Assembly: GCF_021730395.1 (NCBI RefSeq) | Contig: NC_069363.1 | Coordinates: forward strand, 55,857,001 to 55,921,000 | Reading direction: 5' to 3' | DNA from: Mercenaria mercenaria | Taxonomy: Eukaryota > Mollusca > Bivalvia > Venerida > Veneridae | DNA length: 64,000 bases | Shown: positions 1 through 12,105 of the stretch, one piece after another | Numbering within the stretch: position 1 is the first letter of the stretch | Layout: every line of letters begins with the position of its first letter | Made by a program: the position numbers and the translations under genes | Notes under the pieces: generated by a model | The model's input: only the letters and a program-made list of their open reading frames with translations | Database searches by the model: none | What the model was told of the DNA's origin: nothing

Positions 1-1006
1 GATTATTTTCTGGATGAGTCTTGAGTTTTGTTCACTATTAAAAACTGGAAAATTGCTTTAATCTTTAAATTGTGACGCAGTGGCTAGAAGTTAAACACAA
101 CGTGTTATGAATGACAACTATTCTATATTGTATTATTTTACTGCCACATTGTCTTTTACCTGGGAATATTTCGACGAGACTTAGCAAATAAATAGATAAA
201 TGACTAAATAATACAGCTGACCGGTTGACAGAATGATCATTATTTCGCATGACATAACTTTGTAAATATAATTAACGTGATGGATTTAAAATTTCATATG
301 TAATGCCTCGAAGGTTTTTTGTAAAGCGACGTCAATATTTCTTTTCTTACCTAATTATTTCATAAAACATATTTCGTAACTATTTAGACATGTCCAATAG
401 AATATGTCACGCTTAATATCTTTTTTAGCACATGACAAATACTTGGATTTCAATTTTGCAGAAAAAAATGAATCATTTGATTAGAATAGTAAAAATTTAA
501 GAATAAATTCATATTTTGTTAATAAATTATGTGTAATTATCACACGAGTACAACAAACAGGGCCTGCTTCTGTCAAACCAGCAATGAATTATTATACTAG
601 CGTGTAAGACATTATGGAGATCACCCGGATGTAACTCGTATTGCCTGTTCAATAGGTTATATCACTTCTTTATTTTCTATTTATAAACATTTATATCTTT
701 ATGAATTAGGCGTATTTGTAGTCTTTTCCCAAGTGAACAAGTCGAGTAACAATGGAAGTGGTATAGATTTTTTTCAGTACGTACCAACATAAAAATAAAC
801 CATAAAATATAACTGTCAAATCCTTTTATGATCCATTAAACCATATTTCATTAACAACAAGGAAGTATATATTTTGGACTACTTTGTGTACCTCTGATTA
901 GTCATTATCTATTTGTTGTAAACAACTTGATTTCCCATGTACTTTAACTAATAGAACCTTCGAGTTCAGTATATTTATACGATGTCATGTATAATTTCGG
1001 TTTCAG

Positions 1007-1026
1007 GTTCTGAGAAAAATCCGTTG
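1007..1026 (+). CDS. GAREM-like: GAREM-like copy 1, penultimate 20-nt exon
   Basis: A 20-nt exon sits between a pyrimidine-rich acceptor (TTTCAG, 1001-1006) and a GTGAGT donor (1027). It reads GSEKNPL when entered in phase 1 and leaves in phase 0. Copy 3 has an exon of identical length, phase and character (52892-52911, GSGQKPT), and copy 2 has a 23-nt equivalent (DIGKNSTL). That conserved micro-exon, together with the SAM exon downstream, shows that a third GAREM-like gene ends here. Its CABIT exons must lie left of the window. I found no further exon in 1-1000. Confidence 0.6.
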
Positions 1027-1838
1027 GTGAGTTGTTCATAATGTTAGCAATTTTAAGAACTACTCATAAATGTATCCTTATTTTGTTTAATGATATTCCA
1101 TCAAAGGGGAATTTATTGCTGTCTACTAAATTTTTCAAAACAATATAATTCATGTACGTCTCTGTTTGTTCAATAATATACATGTTGTCATTATTATCGA
1201 GATCAAAATTACACTGTTTAATGGACTTTGATATTGAGAGTTTTCGAAGAAAAATACGCATGGTTCAGTGAATTTTTAAAGCACGAACAAAAAGTTGTAC
1301 TTTGATAACGAAATTCTTTGATAAAATATAAAAAAAAAAAGAATATATATTTGCATAATAGAAGTTTAACGATGTATGCCAGAGCTTAAGCAGAATACCG
1401 TTCAAGAACTGAAATTTTTGAAATTCTTTCTGTCTTTTTAGCTCGACTATACAATATTATGAAGAGCTACTCATCCTTGTTTCGGCATCGGTGGACATGA
1501 TTTAAGTTTTGAAACTTTTGTCTCTGTAATTGGATTTGCTCTTAACTTGAAAAAAAGTTGTCTTCGTCATCATCTGCATAATATGACACAAGGACCACAC
1601 ATCTGGAAACAATGTCTCACGAATTACACCCTTAAAGTAGTTGTTAGCATTTCAAATACAGTAATATTACAATTTGTAATAAAACGTGAACGAGGGAAAC
1701 ACACCACAAGTACTAGACTTATTGTGGTTGCGACAATGCCCAAAACTGATGGCAAAACAGAAATGATGAATGAATCCTTAAGCATTTTTATGTTGTTTAT
1801 CTACCTGGTACATTCTTATATATATTTCGTTTAAACAA
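1027..1838 (+). other. Intron of copy 1, no further gene seen
   Basis: AT-rich sequence between the micro-exon and the SAM exon of copy 1. Short open frames on both strands show no family resemblance. A poly-A run lies at about 1330. The coding character returns only after 1839. Confidence 0.4.
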
Positions 1839-2434
1839 GAAAAGCAAACTTCGAAAGGCAAAGATTTGTTGTCGAATTTAAAACACAAATTCAAGTCTAA
1901 GGATAAAATGACCATTCCAACAGAGGATGTACAGAAAGAAATCAAGAAAAAGGTCACGACAACAGTTAAACCGAGACCACCAGCACCAGAGCACAGATGT
2001 CGACGTAGAAGATTTGAAAAGTAATCTCCCCTTTTATGATGGAGTTGATGAGTTGACAATGAATGATTATACTTTTCACAAGTACTAAACACCACCAAAG
2101 CCAGTGAATATAATCAGTAAAGCCGGAAAAAGACAGAAAGGCATATTCCACACAAAATCCAGTGAAAGAAAGGTCCACTGCACGTGTAACGCCATCAAGC
2201 AATCAAGTTGGAGAAAGTATCAAACATTTTAAGGATTTGAACAACGAGGAACTTGTCGAACGTTTATACTTCTGTAATCTAAAAGATTTTGCTGAGTTTT
2301 GCCAAGGTAAGAAACTGAATGGAGAATACTTTAGTAACGTTGCAAAAGAAACCCTAACACAAGAAATGAACTTGAAGGTAATAGCGCTATTAAAATTCAT
2401 CAAAATGAGAGACCATAACTGGGTACCAACCTGA
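1839..2434 (+). pseudogene. GAREM-like: GAREM-like copy 1, frame-broken last exon with SAM domain
   Basis: This stretch corresponds to the last exon of copies 2 and 3. It starts with a lysine-rich segment (EKQTSKGKDLLSNLKHKFKS) and ends with a well-preserved SAM-like domain in 2210-2434: LNNEELVERLYFCNLKDFAE, then LNGEYF, and the family ending RDHNWVPT. The three parts lie in three different frames. The first frame stops at 2022, the second (including YDGVDELT, a tyrosine motif like those of the other copies) stops at 2086, and the SAM frame is open only from about 2114. No clean acceptor AG fits the expected phase. The copy is probably a decaying pseudogene. Indel errors in the assembly are the alternative, because the SAM part itself looks unspoiled. 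Confidence 0.6.
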
Positions 2435-2574
2435 AGAGTTTTATTTCTTACAGTTTCAATGTAATTAAATAAGCGCGTTATGTGATTAAGTTGCAATGGT
2501 GCTAATAGACAGCTTTCAAGTGAGACAAAATAATACATTTTTTTATTACCATTCGAAATACCCAATATTTCTTT

Positions 2575-2800
2575 TTCAATGAAGGTATTCTATGCCGTTA
2601 GAAATATCTAACTTCCTGTTCAAATGGAGGTGTTCTATGCCATCAGAAATAACCAGTTACCTTCTCAAATGAAGTTATTCTATGCCAGTAGATATATCCC
2701 ATTTCCATTGGAAATGAAGGTATTCTATACCATTGGAAATATTCAATTTAATTTCCTTTTCAAATGGAAGTATTCTAGCCTATTAACTTACTCAAGAACT
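2575..2800 (+). repeat. 46-bp minisatellite downstream of copy 1
   Basis: About five diverged units begin near 2579, 2624, 2669, 2715 and 2763. Each carries the core ATGAAGGTATTCTATGCC followed by an RGAAATAT segment, with a period of about 46 bp. It starts about 140 bp after the stop codon of copy 1, so it would lie in the 3' untranslated region if that gene is transcribed. The open frame through it is a by-product of the repeat. Confidence 0.75.
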
Positions 2801-3915
2801 AGAACGTAGAACTAGCACTAGCAGTGCAATTTCAAAATATGATGACTTTTCATGTTGATCTTAACAAATGTTTTTGATGCCTGTGTAATTGACAGGGGAA
2901 CACATATAGCCGCATTTCTTCATATTTTCATAGACAAGTTCCATTAAGTTTGCAAATAAACCCCCAAAAATATCGATTTGTTATTATGGTGAGCCACCAG
3001 AAGTATAAACAAGCTCAATTTGCACTACACATAGTCTAGATATATACATTTTTGGGGGCAATGCCCCCAGATTTAACAAACCGTCTTTCATTTTTCTTGT
3101 CGAGCCTATGACCAACCTGACAACACAGAAAACAAGTTCCAAAGTATTTACCAAACATAACTTTCATATTGCATTTTGCAATTATATTTTTGATCCAGAT
3201 ATGATTAAATAGATCTACACCTTTTATATTTACAACAGTATGTGAAGAAAACTAAACTGCATTATAAATATAAATTATAATAGATCTTCTTAAGCGTAAG
3301 AATAATAAAGACGCTTGATTTGATCACGTGATCGATTCTGAAACCGACACATGTTTTGATCATGTGACCTATTCTGAAATCCAATAACTAGTTTCAATAC
3401 GCTAAAAAATGTGTTCATAATTCTGCGTGAAAATAGCAACTACTAAGAAATTGCAACGCCACTGATAAGCCGATAGATTACTGATTTTTTCATGCTGTGC
3501 CTCGACACTGTTGTGGATGTGTATTGCCTTATGTAGAAACTTTATATCAATTTGCGGCGATCAGTACCGTTTATCAGTAGGCGAATCAACAAATATGCGG
3601 CAACATCCTATAGATCCCGATTCGCAATCTGTTAAAATATCTTTTCTGTGCAGGTGTTATTTCTAAAATATTATTTCAGGAAATAAAGTGCTGAAATGAA
3701 ATACTTTCCGCATGTCTAAGAAAATATTTTCAAGAGATATGTTATTTATAAGAATTAATACTATACAAAAGAATAATAATAAATTAAATAAAAACAGTGT
3801 TTTACTTGAAATAGAATAGGTAGAAAAAATTCATTACTTATTCGTCAGTTTGAATTTATGACTTATTTGGTTCGGGGGTGGGGAGGGGAGGAATTAATTT
3901 GACAGTTTGATTTTT
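2801..3915. other. Intergenic, no gene recognised
   Basis: No open frame or splice pattern stands out here. The segment includes short imperfect motif pairs, such as two TGATCACGTGATC/TGATCATGTGAC-like sites near 3320-3370, and AT-rich filler up to the tandem-unit element. Confidence 0.4.
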
Positions 3916-5470
3916 AGCTCACCTGAGCAATGCTCAGGTGAGTTTTTCTGATCGCTCGATATCCGGCGTCTGTCGTCTGTCTGTCGTCTGTCGTCTGTCA
4001 ACATTTGGCTTGTGTATGCGACAGAGGCTGTAATTTTCAACTGATCTTCATGTTTGGTCAGAATGATTACCTTGATGAAATCTAGGCCGAGTTCGAAAAT
4101 GGGTCATCTGGGATCTAAAACTAGGTCACTAGGTCAAATCAAAGAAAAACCTTGTGTATGCAATAGAGGCTGTATTTTTCAATTAATCTTCATGAATTTT
4201 GGTCAGAATGTTAACCTTGATAAAATCCAGGTCGAGTTTGAAAATGGGTCATCTGGAGTCAAAAACTAGGTCACTAGGTCAAATCAAAGAAAAATCATGT
4301 ATATGCGATAGAGGCTGTATTTTTCGCTTGATCTTCTCGAAATTAAGTCAAAATAATAACCTAAATGAAATCTAGGCCGAGATTGAAAATGGATTATTTT
4401 GAATCAAAAAGTAGGTCACTAGGTCAAATCAAAGAAAAACCTTGTGTATGCGATAGATGCTGTATTTTTCAATTGATCTTCATGAAATTTGGTCAGAATG
4501 ATTGCATTGATAAAATATTAGTCAAGTTTGAATATGGGTCATCTGGGGTCAAAAATTAGGTCACTAGGTCAAATCAAAGAAAAACTTTGTGTATGCAATA
4601 GAAGCTGTATTTTTCAATAAATCTTCATGAAATTATGTCTGAATAATAGCCTTGATGAAATCTAGGTCAAATTTGAATACGGGTCATCTTGGATCAAAAA
4701 GTAGGTCACTAGGTCAAATCAAAGAAAAAAACTTGTGTACGCTATAGAGGCTGTATTTTTCAACTGATCTTCATGAAATTTGGTCAAAATGATTGCCTTG
4801 ATAAAATCTACGTTGAGTTTGATTATGGGTCATCTGGGATCAGAATGTAGGTCACTAGGTCAAATCAAAGAAACACCTTGTGTATGTGATAGAGGCTGTA
4901 TTTTTCAACTGATCTTCATGGAATTTTGTCAGAATGATAGCATTGATGAAATTTGGGTCAAGTTTGAATATGGATAAGCTGGGTTTAAAAACTAGGTCAC
5001 TAGGTTAAATAATGGAAAAACCTTGTGTATGCAATAGGGGCTGCATTTTACACTGGATTTCATAATGTTTGTTCAGAATGGTTGCCTTGATGAAATCTAG
5101 GTCAAGTTCGAATATGGGTAGTCTGGGGTCAAAAACTAGGTCACTAGGTCAAATCAAAGAAAAACCTTCTGTATGCGATAGAGGCTGCATTTTTCAATTG
5201 ATCTTCTTGAAATTTGGTCAGAATGATAGCCTTGATGAACTCTAGGTTAAGTTTGAATATGGGTCATCTGGGATCAAAAACTAGGTCACTAGGTCATATC
5301 AAAGAAAATACTTGTTTATACTCAAGATTTTTTGCTCCAGTTTTAATGATAATTGGTTAGAATATTTTTTCCATGAAATCATTAGGTCAAACATGTTTAC
5401 ACTGTTATGGTGTGTTATGGTGTGTTTCTCAGGTGAGCGACCTAAGGCCATCTTGGCCCCTCTTGTTTGT
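3916..5470 (+). mobile_element. Non-autonomous tandem-unit element (145-bp units), Helentron/pearl-like
   Basis: The core has nine direct units of about 145 bp. Each contains AGGTCACTAGGTCAAATC (near 4124, 4268, 4412, 4558, 4704, 4850, 4995, 5139, 5285) and a segment resembling TGATCTTCATGAAATTTGGT. The left end is a hairpin with arms CTCACCTGAGC/GCTCAGGTGAG at 3918-3942, followed by a CTGTCGT-rich stretch. The right end is CTCAGGTGAGCGACCTAAGGCC with a short GGCC...GGCC stem (5447-5460). Tandem cores between such ends are typical of bivalve pearl elements and non-autonomous Helentrons. There is no transposase. Open frames of 60-94 codons in the units are incidental. Confidence 0.7.
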
Positions 5471-5739
5471 AATTATTATCTAATCTAATAATCGTCAGTA
5501 GATGTTTTCTGTTATTGTTTTCTGTTTAAATTTACACAAACTATTAAGAACATTTTAAAGCTTAAAGGCATATTTAACTTGGTCGGACCGTCCTTATTCG
5601 TGACTGTATATTATGTATAATTATATATTTTGATCTCGAAATCAGCTGTAAATCGTTAATCAAAATGTCTTGTCCACAGAAGTTGCATAAAAATGAACTG
5701 AATTTCAAATAGCTACTAAAATTTAATACGCAATAGCAC

Positions 5740-6432
5740 GATGCAGATCCATATCGGCGGACTCTTTGCGAAATGTGCTTTATCGGCGGTTTCTTGCGTG
5801 GGCACCGGCGATTCTTTGCTATAAACAGGTTGGCAGTTATAAAAAGTAAGATAAACACACCAAATTAATTAAGCTATAATGTTTCCAGATAGTTATTAGC
5901 CTAGAGCCTCTCTGTGCGTAATACAGAAGGCCTGCCTGTGCAAAAAAAAAAAGAAAAAAAAAACACAAAAAAACTGATATGCAGAGAGACCGCCGGTGCC
6001 ACGACAAAACCGAAAGTAAGTGGTTTTGAAAAAATCCATTTACATTTCGGCCTATTTATCTTTATTATTTGGAAGAATATTGATAAATGAATACATATAG
6101 TGCGCTTGATATGTATGACATCAAAGCAAAACTGGTTAATGACGGGAAAAAGTGGAAAAAGTCGGGCTAATGTTCCATGTCAGTACACCATCAACAAATT
6201 TCATCGAGTTGCGAGCAAAATCGCTGATAGTTAAAAAGTAAACACTATAAAACATAGAAAAGACAATCTTATGTTCCGTGCTCTACTTATTTTTGAACAG
6301 TATACCTTTGATCGTGGATGGCAGCTCGACTTTCCACCTCCCATACCAACCTGGGCATTGTTTATAGCAAAGAATAGTCGGTGCCGATATAGCAGATTTC
6401 GCAAAGAGTGGATATGTACTGTGAATTGGAGA
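5740..6432. mobile_element. Foldback-like element with inverted arms
   Basis: The segment at 5745-5832 (ACTCTTTGCGAAATGTGCT, GGCACCGGCGATTCTTTGCT) recurs in inverted orientation at about 6358-6430 (AGCAAAGAATAGTCGGTGCC, GCAGATTTCGCAAAGAGT). The arms are about 75-90 bp around 525 bp of unrelated sequence. It looks like a terminal-inverted-repeat or foldback element without coding capacity. Outer ends and target duplication were not resolved. Confidence 0.55.
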
Positions 6433-7660
6433 GAGCATCCTGAATAAACATGTCATCTAGGGAAGACGAGTTGAATCCATGGAAATGTTGTCAAAAGTTA
6501 TGACATCAGAATCTTCCGGGCATGCAGTAATTTCAATAGCAACCACCACGACACGGCAAATCAGGGGATTTTTTTTTTACTTTTTCCTGAAATCCGACCT
6601 CACTGATGGGCCAATAGAAACGCGCTTATTCTGGGAAAGTACAGCATTTCCCAAACTGAACATGTACCCGATTCTTTAGTCTAAAGATCAGAAAATTGTG
6701 TATATGACGTGTTTAACATATAATGTTCGAGAAATCCTTGAAAAAGGACCGAAGAAAAAATTCATTCCCAGATTTTTATATTAAAAAATAAAAACGCCAT
6801 ATACGCTGATCAAACTGGTATTTATCTGCAGGAAAATTATCGTTTAACGTAAAAAGTGCGCTAAATACTGTTATAACTGCACGTATACACATATACGTGT
6901 TTCATCATTTTTCAGACCGAGTAATTTTTGCTATCCACCATTCCGCGATGATAACTTGCCGCAGGTGCCCGTCATATTTTGGCCTCACTTTCTTGGTAGT
7001 TATCCCTGCAGATGTACATTTATGTTACCAGTATAATGTATTTCATCTATCTGAGGGTGCAAATGGTTTCTGATGGTGATATTCAAAGGCAGAACCACCA
7101 GAAATTTTGTTCTTTTTCCACGGGCGTTTCGTATCCTCATTTACTCGAACCTAACTGTATACGCCAGTTCGGTAGGTTCATTGAAATGATGAATTACGGT
7201 TTTCATAGTGTTTAATGCTTTTCTTATATTATGATCTTGATAGTGTTACAAAGTTTTCCTGTTTCTGTTAGACTGTCAAGAACACATGATGTCAGGACAT
7301 AGAGTGCAAACAGAAGTATTCAAGAAATTGAAATACATTGTATAGCTTTATCTTTTTCATTTTATCAAATCTGGCAATGAAAAATTTTTGTTTGTCGATG
7401 AACAACTGCTATTGAACAAGACTAAATTTTTTTATCAAAATATAGAAGTGTATTGAACAAAAAGTTAATAAATTTTATTGTTGTGCACTGTTAAAGTTGT
7501 GACCACTCCATTTCTTGCCACACACAAGTACATTACATAATGCCTGCTTGTACTTCCCTGACTTGAATGGGTTACATCAAGTCTTGAAACTGCAAAGCAT
7601 TGCCCCCATCAGTCCTCTCAGTACTTTGATTATAATGGGTTTCCTCATGTGCAATGGTAG
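6433..7660. other. Intergenic, nothing recognised
   Basis: About 1.2 kb with only short open frames (at most 67 codons), no conserved motif and no consistent splice pairs. Confidence 0.4.
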
Positions 7661-7674
7661 GTCATAAAAAGTGC

Positions 7675-7890
7675 CAGCTGGCGGGGATAACTTTTATTTA
7701 CTCTGTCATGTGTCTTTGGAACATGGTTGGGGTACGAGTAAGGTTAGGTACCCCATTAAGTTCCTAGGGGTGGTTTTGGCTCTGACTGTTCCAAGAAGAT
7801 GCCCCCATTGAGTTCCTTTATTTGCTCGTTTGTCCTAGTGTGCTTGCTTTGTGTGAGTGTGTGATGGTCGTGTGTGCGTCCAAAAAAAAA
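7675..7890 (+). repeat. Dispersed repeat DR, copy a
   Basis: The consensus comes from copies at 18.2, 30.0, 32.5 and 63.95 kb. It reads roughly GGGGATAACTTTTATTTAC, TTTGGAACATGGT, GTGAGGTTAGGTGC, TTTTGCCACTGACCGTTCC, CCCCACTGAGTTCCTTT, then a GTGT-rich variable stretch. It has no coding capacity and the class is unknown. This copy is diverged and runs into an A-run at 7880-7895. Confidence 0.65.
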
Positions 7891-7895
7891 AAAAT

Positions 7896-8990
7896 AAGAA
7901 ACGTGGAAATTCCACGAAAACCAGGTTTTCAATTGCATCAAGCCAACAGGTTCTTTAAAAAGTGGTCATATTTTATTAAACATATATTTTTTATTATAAC
8001 TATGATCATATTTTTCTATTTTTAGTTAACCAATGGCATTAAAATGACCTTTCTGTCACATAAAAAGAACATTGGATCTCAGTGAGATTTGAAACGACAC
8101 CCTTCCATTCCAAAGCACAAAAATCTATTTTTTTTTTGTTTCAAATATGACCCCATTTTTCTATTTTTAGCTACAATGACCTTGACCCTGATCCGAGTGA
8201 CCTTAAATACATTCCCAAACTTTTCTGTTTTATAAAAGCTATCTACATAGCAAGTATACTGACAATAAGTTTACCCAAACTAAAGATATCGAGTGGAAAC
8301 CATTATTCTATTTTTAGTAACAGCGACCCCAAATATCATTCAAAGCTAATTTTTCAGATAAGCTTGCTGTACACAAAGTTTGGTGACAGTAACCTAGTCC
8401 AAACTAAAACTATAAAGCAGAAACCACCTTTTTGATGATCACACTGAGAAAAAAATCTATTTTTAGAGAAAAAATCTATTTTTAGAGAAAGATCTATTTT
8501 TAGTAACTGTGACCTTTACCTTGACAAAAAAAAAAAAAATTAGGATCTCAGTAGAATTTGAACCGACTTTCGTCCCATTGACTAAAAAGTAGCTTTTGGT
8601 CCAACGCTCTATACCACTGCGCCACCGTGGAATTTTCTAAGTGCGAAGATTAAATAAGTTATCCTGACCTTCAACTTGACCCAAATAACCCCATATACAA
8701 TCCGAACCTTGTTTTTTCTATAAGCTACCTATAGGCCAATACATCAATGAAAACTAAAGTTATTGTGCGGAAACCAGTTTTTCTATTTTTAGCAACAGCG
8801 ACCTTGACCTTAATCCAAATGACCCCAAATGCAATCCCAAGCTTTGTCTCCTTATCACCTATCTACAGGGCAAGTTTGGTGTCTATAGCTTGTTCAAAAC
8901 TAAAGTTATTGTGCGGAAACCAAGTTTGACGCCCTCCCGCCCGCCCCCGACGACATACCCCAATGTAATAACTGGTTTTCTACGAAAACC
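7896..8990 (+). mobile_element. Repeat element with diverged internal units
   Basis: Units carrying CTATTTTTAG followed by a (T/A)AC(A)GYGACC(TTGACC) motif and AAACTAAAG/GCGGAAACCA recur near 8156, 8310, 8490 and 8785, spaced irregularly. The right end has a C-rich stretch (8931-8950) followed by GGTTTTCTACGAAAACCTGG. A related GAAAACCAGGTTTTC palindrome occurs at 7915-7930 near the left end. The layout matches the tandem-unit elements at 3.9 and 13.6 kb, but the ends are poorly defined and a tRNA-like SINE head has landed inside. Confidence 0.5.
8526..8632 (-). mobile_element. Short tRNA-derived SINE (minus strand)
   Basis: Read on the minus strand it begins CCACGGTGGCGCAGTGGTAT (A-box-like) and later has GGTTCAAATTC (B-box-like), ending in an A/T-run of about 14 T on that strand (A-run 8526-8538 on plus). 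It does not fold as a tRNA: the acceptor stem is unpaired and the middle too long. A SINE head or tRNA pseudogene is therefore the better call. A related fragment (GGATCTCAGTGAGATTTGAA) lies at 8072-8091. Confidence 0.5.
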
Positions 8991-9574
8991 TGGTTAACTA
9001 GCGAAACTAAAGGTGAAATATAGTGCATATAGCGGATTTCAGAAACCATTGAAATGTTAAAGGTATGTATGACATATGCTGATATAGGTTTGCTACACAT
9101 CGGATTCGGGCTAAGTGGTCTAGTGGTATCATATGTCGCCGCCCGCCTTTGTAAGTTCTTTATTCCATTTGCATGTTGAATAGAATGAAGCGCGATGTTT
9201 TCCTTCCTTTCTCCCAAATATAAATCCGAATGGACACCTCTGGTCTTCTACAGTCGTTAAAATTTCACAAATACAATGTGATCAAAATTATTTAGGTGTG
9301 ACTTTATTTTCTTCTGAAAAACATTATTTTGCTTTAACTTCCATTTAATCATCCAATCCATCCTATCCGAAAGAAAAAAATACACGGGATATATCATCTC
9401 GTATATCCCAATAGACCAAAAAGAAATATTAACTTTAAGTTACAATAGAAGAACATTAAAGCAAAGATTGCATTTTACTTGGTTACATATGCAAACCACT
9501 GTCAGACAACCTGAAAATTCAACTTGCATTCTTACAAGTCCATGCTTTTATTTGACATTCATGCAGTTACATAG

Positions 9575-10328
9575 TGCCTATTTTCTTAGTCTATGACATT
9601 CATCTTGTTTTCGGACATTCGGCAATCTGATATATAACATTCATTGTATTGGCTAATGGTATACTTCATTGTGCACTACATGTGTAGAAATTGCATATCT
9701 ATTGATTGATACAATATAACTAGTTGACATAAGCTCATGGGCTATTTTCTGACAAACATATATAAAACTGAGATAAACAATGATAAAGCAGCTAAAAAGG
9801 AATACATATTAATGTGTTTAAGCATATTCAAAACATATATGTTAAATAAGATACTAAGAGATTTAGATTAGAAGTTGATAGTAAGGTAAGTTTTTTTTTA
9901 TACAAATCAACTGTTTATCATTAAATAAAGCATTACATATCGTTTACAATAAAATTATGACCGGGCACTTGTCGTATCGTAGGCTTTCGGTAGCATGCTA
10001 TATACCCGGTTACAGGACGTGTAGCCACAAACATTACCCGAAGAGTTTGTACGGTTTAGTATTTCAGTACGAAGGGTTATTTCCCTTGAACAGCAATTTT
10101 ATGTGTAACTTTAAAACGAAATTAATTTAGCTCTATATCTGATTGTTTTCACAACTGTTTATTACCGTTTAATCCACAAACGCTTAAGTAGGCATCAATC
10201 AGTTTATTTTTCTTTTCATCAAAGAGTACACATCAGTGACACCCGAAGAAGACACCACTAGTTAGTATGACGAATGAAGCAGGTCAGATTGCTGCATGTC
10301 CGAAAGCAAGATGAATGTCTTAGACTAT
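9575..10328. mobile_element. Element with inverted arms
   Basis: The segment TCTATGACATTCATCTTGTT at about 9580 continues as TTCGGACATTCGGCAATCTG. It recurs inverted at about 10258-10325 (CAGATTGCTGCATGTCCGAA, AGCAAGATGAATGTCTTAGA). Arms are about 65-75 bp around roughly 610 bp. No open frame is of interest. It is probably a non-autonomous DNA element or foldback. Confidence 0.5.
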
Positions 10329-11503
10329 AAAGCAGACATGGTGTAACCAAACTGATACCAAATTGATAAATTGACATTTAAGAATGCTACAGTATTTTCA
10401 AATCTCAAAATCAGATAGCGATACGGATATATAATAAATCAAGATGCAATGATTGCCTCATTACTGTTTCATAAATCATGTCAAGATTTCACTTCAGAAA
10501 ATATACGATTAATCGTATGCACACAATTTTGTTAATATCTAAGCAGACAAGTATCTCATGTCTCCTTTAAATGAGAAAAGTAAACAATTGAGAAATGTCG
10601 TAGACCTTTCAAAAATCGCTAGAGAAATAAACAAATAGATCTGTTCCGGTTTTAAGACTTTTATAATCACAGAAAAAAAACTTACATAAATATAGCTATC
10701 GGGTTTCCATACCTTTTAAAGACAATGTCGGTTTTAAAACATAGCTCGTATATAACAGGAAACCCCTCGAAATAATATGTGAAAATTAAGACAATCCGAT
10801 ATAAATTCCTTCAGGTACCCTGATGATGCTCCTGTGCTGGAAACAAATACAAACATACTTTTTGACGTCAATCTCACAAAAGAACAAATCTCTGACCATC
10901 GGCGTGGGAAGCATAGGGTCATTCGAATATCCCACACACACTTGTAGGTTTAAAATACAAAAACCTTATTTTCAGTAACCCATGGTCTAATGCGAAAAAT
11001 CATATGTTTGCATTACTATTGTAAAGTGTCAAATTTATCATTGAAACATTAAGTTGGCTCAAAATAGATCTACATATCTTAATTTTTAAAACAGAATACA
11101 GAAATGAATGAATACAAAATTGAAAAAAAATGTAAATGAAGAACTACTGCATCAGGTAAGAGAAATTTTACATGTGGTCCATATTTAGGAATTTGTTATA
11201 TAGCAAAAGATAGCAATCTAAAGGTAAAAGACTTTTCATCAACCTTATAAACCGTTTCATTTAAAACAATAAATACACGAAAAAAAACAAAAACAACCCA
11301 GATCACTTAAAATGTTCTTTAACCTTTTATAGCTCAAACCAGGAAGATATGAAATTACAGCGTTAACACACGTTTTCATACAACTTTATTTTATCATTGT
11401 CACGCAGGCTAAAAATTAATTTTATTTAAAGTGAAAACGAGTGTAATAACGTATATTCTGCAAGAGACTGCTAAAGTTCTGAATACTTTATCAAATATTC
11501 AAG
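10329..11503. promoter_or_regulatory. Upstream region of copy 2
   Basis: This is the 1.2 kb before the start codon of copy 2 and must hold its promoter and 5' untranslated region, or an upstream non-coding exon. No certain TATA box, initiator or conserved block is recognisable. The base composition is AT-rich throughout. The assignment rests on position alone. Confidence 0.3.
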
Positions 11504-12105
11504 ATGAATCAAGAGATGGAATGGACATTAGAAACATACCGGCTGGATGAGCTTGAAGGAAAATTTGATTTTCCCTGTGTGGTATGTGTTAACGAGGGAT
11601 ACTATTCTGAAACAGACGCCGAAGGCTTCTCACAAGGGGATATAATGTCAATTGATTCGAAATTGGTAATGCATAAGGTTGCTGCAAATTTCGCCGAACA
11701 TGTAGAAGACACAAAACTGCGAGAAAAGGACTACATTGAACTTGAACGTGAAATTCTCGTGCCGTTAAATTACAAGGGCAAACTGAAAGTATTAAGGAAT
11801 ATAAAGAATTATGAGAGTGTAAGAGAATTAGCTACTGATTTTCCAAGATATGCGAAAGTTAGAGAAAATTTTAAAGTGACTACGGAGGAGAAAATAACTG
11901 TCACCATTCAAGCTGGGACTGTTATAGAACTGGACAGAATACTTCCTGGATCAATGCACGGTCCAAGCCGAGAACCGGATAAACTTGTTATACAGTTTCA
12001 ACATTTAAGTGGGCCTTTGGTAGTAGCTGTGCCATTAAATGAAAGGGGAAAATTCCGAACAGTTCCTGATGATAATGAATATACGATAAAGGAAGCCATA
12101 GATAG
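11504..12105 (+). CDS. GAREM-like: Copy 2 exon 1: N-terminal CABIT half
   Basis: Starts at the ATG at 11504 (MNQEMEWTLETYRLDELEGK), the same start as copy 3 (MNKELQWSSESYRLDKVKE). Contains the CABIT blocks PLNYKGKLKV, ELATDFP, ELDRILPGS and EPDKLVIQF. Ends in phase 2 at GATAG|GTGAGT. Read-through meets TGA at 12107, so unspliced RNA ends after 201 residues. Confidence 0.85.

Noticed and set aside
9107-9145. tRNA-like stretch (GGTCTAGTGGTATCATATG)
   Set aside because: It resembles an A-box, but no B-box, T-arm or acceptor pairing follows within tRNA distance.
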